Shown: in pieces, positions 1 to 4,164 of the stretch
Numbering within the stretch: the first letter of the stretch is position 1
Layout of the letters: each line of letters opens with the position of its first letter
DNA from: an uncultured Bacillota bacterium
Lineage (GTDB): Bacteria > Bacillota_I > Bacilli_A > Erysipelotrichales > Erysipelotrichaceae
DNA length: 5,574 bases
NCBI GenBank assembly: GCA_900321955.1
Contig: ONXX01000135.1
Span: 1-5,574, forward strand
Direction of reading: 5' to 3'
The notes under the pieces: model-generated
What the model saw: only the letters and a program-made list of their open reading frames with translations
Told to the model about the DNA's origin: nothing
The model's database searches: none
Translations under genes and position numbers: made by a program

Positions 1-239
1 TTCAAAGAAGGAATGGTCAGGACCGTGGTTTTTCCCTCTTTATTCATATAGATCATCGCTTCCGGCATGATGTGTGCGCCGGCAATCCTGGCATGGCTGT
101 TGCCACAGTTGCGCTGCCAGAAATAGGATGTGCATTCTGCCAGATACTGGAAACTCGGTCCGCTGGCAAACAGCAGTCCATCCAAACCGGTCTTTTGAAA
201 TGCTTCAAAACATCTTTTTCTTCTTTCGGACATGAACAT
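1..239 (-). CDS. M24-family (Xaa-Pro peptidase/creatinase-like) protein, N-terminal part
   Basis: The first 79 codons of a gene that runs off the left edge. The peptide opens with a basic helix (RRKRCFEAFQKTGLDGLLF, residues 6-24) followed by SGPSFQYLAECTSYFWQR and a beta-rich stretch (AMIYMNKEGKTTVLTIPSL). This is the layout of the creatinase N-terminal domain that precedes the pita-bread catalytic domain of M24 peptidases such as Xaa-Pro aminopeptidase or prolidase. The metal-ligand residues lie in the unseen C-terminal domain, so peptidase activity cannot be confirmed; some family members are not peptidases. I chose the ATG at 239 because AAAGGGG ends seven bases upstream; a second ATG at 233 is 13 bases from it. 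The gene sits behind its own promoter-like sequence and a terminator, so it is probably transcribed apart from the genes to the right. The family call rests on resemblance of the N-terminal domain only. Confidence 0.6.
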   Translation of the reverse strand, partial: MFMSERRKRCFEAFQKTGLDGLLFASGPSFQYLAECTSYFWQRNCGNSHARIAGAHIMPEAMIYMNKEGKTTVLTIPSL

Positions 240-281
240 AGCTTTTCCCCTTTGCATGATGAGTATGTATTCTTATTATTA

Positions 282-310
282 AGTATACTATCCTTTGGAC
301 AGGATCAACG
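282..310 (-). promoter_or_regulatory. Putative promoter with inverted repeat for the M24 gene
   Basis: On the minus strand TATACT (287-282) is a good -10 match. Upstream, CGTTGA (310-305) gives a 17-base spacer, or the overlapping TTGATC (308-303) gives a 15-base spacer, so the -35 is imperfect. The inverted repeat ATCCT-N6-AGGAT (290-305) lies in the spacer, where a bound regulator would block RNA polymerase. Transcription would start about 35 bases before the ATG at 239. The sequence is visible; the promoter and operator function are inferred. Confidence 0.4.
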
Positions 311-324
311 GTACGAAAGAATAC

Positions 325-356
325 AAAAAAACTGCCGATATACTTCATCGGCAGTT
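325..356 (-). terminator. Rho-independent terminator, minus strand
   Basis: Reading the minus strand, AACTGCCGAT (356-347) pairs perfectly over 10 base pairs with ATCGGCAGTT (339-330), with the 7-base loop GAAGTAT, and is followed at once by a T tract ending at 325 and then GTATTC. This is a textbook intrinsic terminator. It ends whatever is transcribed leftward through 357-788 and lies about 85 bases before the M24 start. It could be a plain terminator for the small-ORF unit or a regulated one in an M24 leader. Confidence 0.85.
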
Positions 357-407
357 CATTTGTGTTTTCTTGCACTTACTGTGCTGGGTTTAGCGAACCC
401 GTAATTT

Positions 408-491
408 TTACACTTTGTGTTTTTTAAATTTTAGATATTGGCAGTGGTAGATTAGTCTGTCTGGTTTTGAATCAGACAGCAGACGGTACAT
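408..491 (-). CDS. Candidate 27-residue small protein
   Basis: A 27-codon frame from ATG (491-489) to TAA (410-408). GGAGG (504-500) stands eight bases before the ATG, close to ideal spacing, and this is the main support. The peptide begins MYRLLSDSKPDRLIYHC and ends KFKKHKV: it is basic at the C-terminus, has one cysteine, and has no obvious membrane segment. It precedes the terminator at 325-356 by about 50 bases, as a last gene in a unit would. Against it: the GGAGG also reads as two Gly codons of an overlapping frame, so the signal may be fortuitous, and the frame may instead be the C-terminal half of a decayed 65-codon gene starting at 606. No function can be assigned. Confidence 0.35.
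   Translation of the reverse strand: MYRLLSDSKPDRLIYHCQYLKFKKHKV
457..479. other. Short stem-loop CTGTCTG/CAGACAG
   Basis: CTGTCTG (457-463) and CAGACAG (473-479) form a 7-base-pair stem with a 9-base loop. No T tract follows on either strand, so it is not a terminator. A second CAGACAG at 528-534 could compete for the same arm. It overlaps the start region of the 27-codon ORF and might affect its folding, which is inference. Confidence 0.4.
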
Positions 492-535
492 TGATCTTTC
501 CTCCATAGGAATCTTCAATGTTTTGATCAGACAGC
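464..535. repeat. Near-exact direct repeat pair (17 and 16 bases)
   Basis: GTTTTGAATCAGACAGC at 464-480 and GTTTTGATCAGACAGC at 520-535 differ by a single base indel. On the minus strand both copies read through Leu-Ser-Asp, but in two different frames: KLSDQN in the 24-codon frame and LLSDSK in the 27-codon ORF. The right half of the first copy (CAGACAG, 473-479) also pairs with CTGTCTG at 457-463. A short tandem duplication inside a small gene is one explanation. Confidence 0.6.
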
Positions 536-546
536 TTACCACTCAT
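472..546 (-). other. Coding-like 24-codon frame with LSD...YGG motif
   Basis: After the TAA at 579-577 the same frame stays open through SLIGPGDQRP and then from ATG (546-544) reads MSGKLSDQNIEDSYGGKINV to a TGA at 474-472. The pattern (short acidic helix with LSD, then a Gly-Gly pair about ten residues later) is like the leader of double-glycine peptides exported by C39-type transporters. There is no ribosome binding site before this ATG, so independent translation is unlikely; it would make sense only as part of a once longer gene starting at 606. The reading is visible; the family resemblance is a weak inference. Confidence 0.2.
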
Positions 547-573
547 CGGCCGCTGATCACCCGGTCCGATGAG
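542..573. other. Strong GC-rich stem-loop after the mini-ORF
   Basis: CTCATCGG (542-549) pairs with CCGATGAG (566-573), and CCG (550-552) pairs with CGG (562-564), giving 11 base pairs with one bulged base (565) and a 9-base loop. On the minus strand it begins just past the TAA of the 9-codon ORF, so a ribosome at that stop would cover its first arm. No T tract follows, so it is not an intrinsic terminator. Its second arm on the minus strand shares GCCGATGA with the first arm of the terminator at 325-356, which allows alternative pairing. Confidence 0.55.
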
Positions 574-576
574 GGA

Positions 577-606
577 TTAATGAATTTCTTTCAGAATCTC
601 CTTCAT
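577..606 (-). CDS. 9-codon mini-ORF behind a perfect Shine-Dalgarno
   Basis: ATG (606-604) follows AGGAGG (618-613) with a 6-base gap, the strongest ribosome binding site in the window, yet the frame is only MKEILKEIH before TAA (579-577). The stop lies four bases before a very stable hairpin (542-573). It could be a translated leader peptide that controls the folding of this RNA, the start of a small gene truncated by a nonsense mutation, or a very small protein. Translation initiation looks likely; function is unknown. Residues are mostly Lys, Glu and Ile, with no run of one amino acid as in classic amino-acid attenuators. Confidence 0.4.
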   Translation of the reverse strand: MKEILKEIH

Positions 607-634
607 ATAATTCCTCCTAAATTTAACTTCTCTT

Positions 635-652
635 ATCCGGCCCCCGCCGGAT
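635..652. other. Leader hairpin ATCCGGC/GCCGGAT
   Basis: A perfect 7-base-pair stem with a 4-base loop (GGGG on the minus strand, CCCC on the plus). It lies between the putative promoter (686-728) and the AGGAGG at 618-613, so it would be in the 5' untranslated RNA of the small-ORF unit. It may stabilise the 5' end or bind a factor. No T tract directly follows on either strand, so terminator function is unlikely. Confidence 0.45.
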
Positions 653-685
653 CTTAATTATCTTTTTCTCTCTCTTTACACCTTC

Positions 686-728
686 ATAGTAACAATTTTT
701 ATAAGAAAGAAAAGTCTGTTTTTTCCAA
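686..728 (-). promoter_or_regulatory. Putative promoter region for the small-ORF unit
   Basis: Two overlapping possibilities on the minus strand. TTGGAA (728-723) with TATAAA (703-698) has a long 19-base spacer. TACTAT (691-686), preceded by TGT as in an extended -10, has only a poor -35. Either would start transcription shortly before the leader hairpin at 635-652. The region is very A/T rich, so chance matches are expected. Confidence 0.3.
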
Positions 729-758
729 ATTTTTTATGAGATAATAATCTTGTTGGGG

Positions 759-786
759 CGATCTGTAAAATACAGACCGTTTTTTT
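759..786 (+). terminator. Terminator-like hairpin on the plus strand
   Basis: CGATCTGTA (759-767) pairs with TACAGACCG (771-779), nine pairs including one G-T, with loop AAA, followed by seven T (780-786). It is therefore an intrinsic terminator for plus-strand RNA. For the minus strand the hairpin is followed by CGCCCCAACAAG, with no T tract, so it would be a poor terminator for the operon ending at 789. No plus-strand gene is seen to its left, so it may shield the operon from antisense transcription or end an unrecognised plus-strand RNA. Confidence 0.6.
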
Positions 787-788
787 AT

Positions 789-1358
789 TTAATTTTTCGG
801 CATATACCAGTAGGAACGCGAACCGTGCAGATAGGTTCTGGAGCCTTCCGGCATCTGGGTGATCGCATTAAAGACGTTGTAGTAATCGCCTGCTCCATAG
901 GAAAGACAGAATGCACCCATGGTTCCCAAAACGGTTTGTGAAGGATCGATCAGAAAGATCACAAAAGGAATCAGTCCGAAGACGATATTCGGAAGCAAGG
1001 ACATGAAGACAAAGCCCCACTTTGAGAAGGTTCCCGGTCCTACCACAAACAACATTCCCTGTTTGATGTTGGAATACATGTAGACATCGCCCGGGAAACA
1101 GATGCCATGCAAGAATTCATGCGGCACCAGCGTCAGAATCGACAGAAACATGCCAAGCATGCTGTAAGGCTGTTTGCCTACCATAAAATAGATGCCCATC
1201 GTAACTACGAAAATCGCAATCGAGATGACAGAAGCGATGACAGAAAGCTTGCCCATCGTCTCTGCTTCCTTGAAGGCGACATGGCCCTCTTCGTGTTCAT
1301 GGCAGATCAGTGTTTCCGGATCGCCGTTATAGGTTCCTGCATAATGGAATTTTGTCAT
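789..1358 (-). CDS. DUF3267-type membrane zincin
   Basis: A 189-residue integral membrane protein with a short hydrophilic N-terminus that carries several His and Glu (residues 5-31). Hydrophobic segments lie at about 38-60, 66-80, 115-137 and 142-156. The motif HEFLH (residues 80-84) is a zinc-binding HExxH inside or next to a membrane segment, and GDYYN (157-161) near the C-terminus could supply a further metal ligand. This pattern fits the DUF3267 family of putative membrane metalloproteases, which recall site-2 proteases; to my knowledge substrates are unknown. The start is supported by GGAAGGAG directly upstream, and only 12 bases separate it from the radical SAM stop, so it is probably the last gene of the operon. 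Catalysis is inferred from the motif alone. Confidence 0.75.
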   Translation of the reverse strand: MTKFHYAGTYNGDPETLICHEHEEGHVAFKEAETMGKLSVIASVISIAIFVVTMGIYFMVGKQPYSMLGMFLSILTLVPHEFLHGICFPGDVYMYSNIKQGMLFVVGPGTFSKWGFVFMSLLPNIVFGLIPFVIFLIDPSQTVLGTMGAFCLSYGAGDYYNVFNAITQMPEGSRTYLHGSRSYWYMPKN

Positions 1359-1370
1359 TTGATCTCCTTC

Positions 1371-2217
1371 CTAACAATTTCCCGTATAGACATAGTGTAA
1401 TTCTTCACGGGCGATTTCCGCAAGGCGGTAGATCAGATCCACATCGGTGGCTTTGCGGTCTGTCATATGGAACTGCGGGAAAAAACGTGAGATATGAAGC
1501 GGCACCTCTCTTCCGTTCTGTAAGGAAGCAATCCATCTTGTCATCTGCCGCATCTCTTCTTCACTGTCGTTTTCCCTCGGAACGATCAGCGTAGTCAGTT
1601 CGACATGGCAATGTTTTACCGCTTCTTCAATGAAAGACAAAACCTCAGCCAGATCCCCTTTCAGGACATCACGATAGTATTCTTTCTTAAAGCCCTTGAG
1701 ATCGATGTTCATCGCATCGATGTAAGGCAAAACCTCTTTTAATACAGGAAGTCCTGCTTCGCCATTGGAAACCAGCACGCACTTCATGTCATGTTCATGA
1801 AACAGCTTAGCGACATCCCTTACATATTCATAAGCGATCAAAGGTTCATTATAGGTAAAGGCAATGCCGATATTGCCTTTTTCTTTTAAGCCAAGGCCGA
1901 TATTCAGGACATCTTCCGGTGAAAAGTAGTTTCTCGCTTTGCGCATAAGCTTCCTTCGACCAGGTGATCGAGTAGTTCTGACAGAAAGGACAGCGGATGT
2001 TGCAGCCATAGCTGCCGATGGAAAGGATCTTGGTTCCGGGAAAGAAACGGCGTAACGGTTTCTTCTCGATCGGATCCAGAGCCATCGATGTGAGCCTTCC
2101 ATAGGCATAGGATTTTACTTCCCCTTTTACATTCCATCTTGCCCCGCAGAAGCCGAATTCGCCTTCCTTGATGTGACATTGACGGAAACAGACATTGCAG
2201 ACCGCTGTCTCACTCAT
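1371..2217 (-). pseudogene. AmmeMemoRadiSam-type radical SAM protein, frameshifted
   Basis: Two frames together give one radical SAM protein. The first, from ATG at 2217, has an N-terminal Cys cluster (C7, C10, C14, C24) and GCNIRCPFCQNY with the CxxxCxxC cluster cysteines C72, C76 and C79 that would bind a 4Fe-4S cluster and SAM. Homology in that frame stops near residue 92 (after EAYAQ). It resumes in another frame with ARNYFSPEDVLNIG, then GNIGIAFTYNEPL and the later barrel strands, ending at TAG (1373-1371). One surplus base in the run at 1938-1940 explains this; removing it gives about 281 residues. ATG overlaps the upstream stop by 8 bases (ATGAGTGA), implying translational coupling. 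It is either a true inactivating mutation or a sequencing error, since both halves look well preserved. The domain family is certain; its chemistry is unknown. The C-terminus stops at YTGNC, without the extra Cys-containing tail I recall in longer relatives. Confidence 0.85.
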
Positions 2218-3595
2218 GGCGGAAGACCTCGAAACGTTTCAGCTGGTATGGCTTCTGCAGATCGATACGGCCTTTGCGGGCAGCGATGGAAATCTGTTCA
2301 TCGACATCATCGATACCCTCCAGGTCCGGCAGAAGCAGGCCCTTTTTATTTCCCTGGGAAACAATGACACCATAGCGTTTCACATCCAGATCGTCCTTCG
2401 ATGCGATCTTTTCCGGAATGCTCAGGACATCGACACTGATGTCCAGATAAGCCAGTTCATCAGCCCGCACCGGATCAAAACGCGGATCCCTGGAACAGGC
2501 GGAAATCGCGTTGAGAATGATCTCCTCACCGATATTATTCGCCACCGCCAGGATCGTGCCGATGCAGCCTCTGAGCCTTCCCTTTTCATGGATCGACACA
2601 AAGGTTCCGGCTCTTTGATTCAGCATCTCTTCCGGCAGATCCTCCGGCACCTTCATCTGCCGGCCGCTTAACACATAGGTTTCAATCGCCTTCCTGGCCA
2701 GTCTGACATAGGCATCGGCCGTTTTCTCTTTTTCGATCAACTGTTTACGAATTCTTTCTTCATACTGCTTCAGAAAGAAACGATCCCTGTCTTCCCCTTC
2801 AGGATAAAAACTGCAGATCCCATAACCGACGCCGGTCACATCCTGATGAGAGTATTTCGTTGCCCTGACGCTCAAGCCATCAAAGGCACCGGCCATGATG
2901 ACAAAGGAACGGTGTCCGCATTCGGCCGCCTTGTCGCAGAAATCTTCGGAAAAATCAAAGAGCTCACCAAAGGCTGCCCTGGAACAGACATCCATGATCC
3001 TTTCGTCATATTCCGGTCCTTCCTTGGCGTAGCCATAGGGACCGTAGTACTGCAGCTTATGGGACAGATCACCGCTGGCGATAAAGACCGCGCGGGTATT
3101 TGTCTTTTCACAGGCCTGTCTGATTAACTGACCGAGATGATAGTGCCTGGACAGGTCCAGGCCGGACAAACCGATCCGAACGATCTTGCCGCCCTTGTAT
3201 TTCCTGCGTATGAAATACAAAGGCACCATGACGCCATGGTCCAGTAAAGGATCCCGCTCACCATAGATGCCTGCCGGGAAGTCTTCGCCTTCCGCCAGTT
3301 GGCAGATCTTGCTGACCAGTCTTGTATCATAGACTTCATCAAACTTCGTATCCGGATCGCGGTAACGTTCAAAAGAACCGGAAGCTCTTTCCTTGGGCGA
3401 GATATGAAAGTAGTCGGCATACATGACCGTATGCGGACTGGTAAAAATGATCGTATCCGGTGCCAGAGCGGCGACTTCATCGCCGACCTTCTCGTAGGCA
3501 TCGATCGTCTCCTGGATCTGTTTTTCTTCTCCCTTTCCCACACCCGGAATAATCAAAGGCGGATGGGGCACCATAAAACCGGCTAAGATGGACAT
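2210..3595 (-). CDS. Memo/LigB-like and AMMECR1 fusion protein (AmmeMemoRadiSam system)
   Basis: A 461-residue two-domain protein. Residues 1-265 match the Memo / class III extradiol dioxygenase (LigB) fold: VPHPPLIIP (9-17), SPHTVMYADYFH (53-64), LDHG (H120), SGDLSH (H179) and ECGHRS (H228) supply the conserved histidines of a metal site. A charged helical linker follows. Residues about 295-461 are an AMMECR1 domain with the signature LRGCIG (341-346), RDPRF (369-373) and LLPDLEG. The partner radical SAM gene overlaps its 3' end, the standard context of the AmmeMemoRadiSam set; the shared reaction is not known, and dioxygenase activity should not be assumed. I start at ATG 3595 because AAAGGAGA lies just upstream; a GTG at 3625 in the same frame would include that ribosome binding site as codons and overlap tag. 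It lies 16 bases after tag in the operon. Confidence 0.9.
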   Translation of the reverse strand: MSILAGFMVPHPPLIIPGVGKGEEKQIQETIDAYEKVGDEVAALAPDTIIFTSPHTVMYADYFHISPKERASGSFERYRDPDTKFDEVYDTRLVSKICQLAEGEDFPAGIYGERDPLLDHGVMVPLYFIRRKYKGGKIVRIGLSGLDLSRHYHLGQLIRQACEKTNTRAVFIASGDLSHKLQYYGPYGYAKEGPEYDERIMDVCSRAAFGELFDFSEDFCDKAAECGHRSFVIMAGAFDGLSVRATKYSHQDVTGVGYGICSFYPEGEDRDRFFLKQYEERIRKQLIEKEKTADAYVRLARKAIETYVLSGRQMKVPEDLPEEMLNQRAGTFVSIHEKGRLRGCIGTILAVANNIGEEIILNAISACSRDPRFDPVRADELAYLDISVDVLSIPEKIASKDDLDVKRYGVIVSQGNKKGLLLPDLEGIDDVDEQISIAARKGRIDLQKPYQLKRFEVFRHE

Positions 3596-3611
3596 ACATG
3601 TCTCCTTTCTT

Positions 3612-4163
3612 TTAACGGTACTCACAATCGATCAGATGATCGTTGACGATACCGATCGCCTGCAGGAACGAATAGGTGATCACCGGTCCGACAAAACTCA
3701 TTCCCCGTTTCTTCATGTCGGCCGACATCCGTCTGGACACTTCGTTCTCTACCGGCATCTGCTTCACATCCTTCCAGCGTCCGTCGATCACCTTTCCCTC
3801 ACAAAACGACCAGAGATAGGCATCAAAGGATCCGAATTCTTTACGGATCTTTTGAACCGCAAGCGCATTCTTGCGCACGGAAAAGATCTTGCTGCGGTTG
3901 CGGATGATCCCTTCGTTGTTCAATAAGCCATTCAGTTCTTCATCCGACATTTCCGCACATAGATCGATGTCAAAATTATGGAAGGCCTTTTTATAGGCAT
4001 CCCGCTTATGCATGATGCAGCTCCAGGAAAGACCGGTCGAAGCTCCCTCCAGGCATAACATTTCAAACGCAAAACGATCATCGTGGTTTTCCTTGCACCA
4101 CTCGTGATCGTGGTATTCTTCCAGGATCGGATCTCCCTCATACCAATGACGGCACTGACTCAT
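3612..4163 (-). CDS. tag: DNA-3-methyladenine glycosylase I
   Basis: A 183-residue cytoplasmic base-excision repair enzyme that removes 3-methyladenine from alkylated DNA. It aligns end to end with E. coli Tag (187 residues). The zinc-snap ligands are all present: C4, H18 (in EYHDHEW), H176 and C180 (in NDHLIDC). The active-site segment CLEGASTGLSW (37-47) contains E39 and W47, equivalent to E38 and W46 of the E. coli enzyme, and KKRGMSFVGPVITYSFLQAIG (151-171) is the conserved late helix region. The ATG is preceded by AGGAGA inside the end of the GH3 gene and lies one base after its stop, so expression is coupled to GH3. Nothing indicates Ada-type adaptive control; it appears to be carried in a mixed-function operon. 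Confidence 0.95.
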   Translation of the reverse strand: MSQCRHWYEGDPILEEYHDHEWCKENHDDRFAFEMLCLEGASTGLSWSCIMHKRDAYKKAFHNFDIDLCAEMSDEELNGLLNNEGIIRNRSKIFSVRKNALAVQKIRKEFGSFDAYLWSFCEGKVIDGRWKDVKQMPVENEVSRRMSADMKKRGMSFVGPVITYSFLQAIGIVNDHLIDCEYR

Positions 4164-4164
4164 T

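Larger units (their letters stand above)
357..788. other. 432-base intergenic stretch with tiny ORFs and hairpins
   Basis: No conventional gene is present between the DUF3267 stop and the terminator at 325-356. In minus-strand order it holds an opposing terminator-like hairpin (759-786), a promoter-like segment (686-728), a GC-rich hairpin (635-652), a 9-codon ORF with a perfect ribosome binding site (577-606), a strong hairpin (542-573), a 24-codon frame without a good start signal (472-546), a 27-codon ORF with a good ribosome binding site (408-491), and a short hairpin (457-479). I recognise no known riboswitch or RNA family. The dense arrangement, closed by an intrinsic terminator, suggests a real transcription unit, not filler. 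Confidence 0.5.

Noticed and set aside
72..404. A 110-codon open frame on the plus strand at the left edge
   Set aside because: It lies opposite the M24 start and runs through the minus-strand terminator; its product shows no family features and no ribosome binding site precedes it.
386..410. GGGTT/AACCC hairpin followed by ATTTTTA on the plus strand
   Set aside because: Stem of only five to six pairs and a broken T tract; too weak to call a terminator.
240..788. CRISPR array, tRNA, insertion sequence or attachment site in the gene-poor stretch
   Set aside because: No regularly spaced repeats, no cloverleaf, no transposase fragment and no long terminal inverted repeats are seen.
1371..2108. 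A separate 245-residue protein starting at 2108
   Set aside because: The first 55 or so residues are out-of-frame readings of the radical SAM N-terminus; only the part from ARNYFS onward is homologous, which shows a frameshift, not a second gene.
2195..2671. A 158-codon plus-strand frame opposite the AMMECR1 domain
   Set aside because: Mirror image of a strongly conserved coding region; the minus-strand protein has all family motifs, while this one has none.
3596..3625. GTG start at 3625 adding ten residues to the Memo-AMMECR1 protein
   Set aside because: The added codons contain the AAAGGAGA ribosome binding site of the ATG at 3595 and overlap the end of tag; Memo-type proteins begin close to the VPHPP motif.
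3620..3660. Cluster of GATC/CGATC sites
   Set aside because: GATC is common throughout these genes through Asp and Ile codon choice; the cluster lies in the conserved C-terminus of tag and needs no other explanation.
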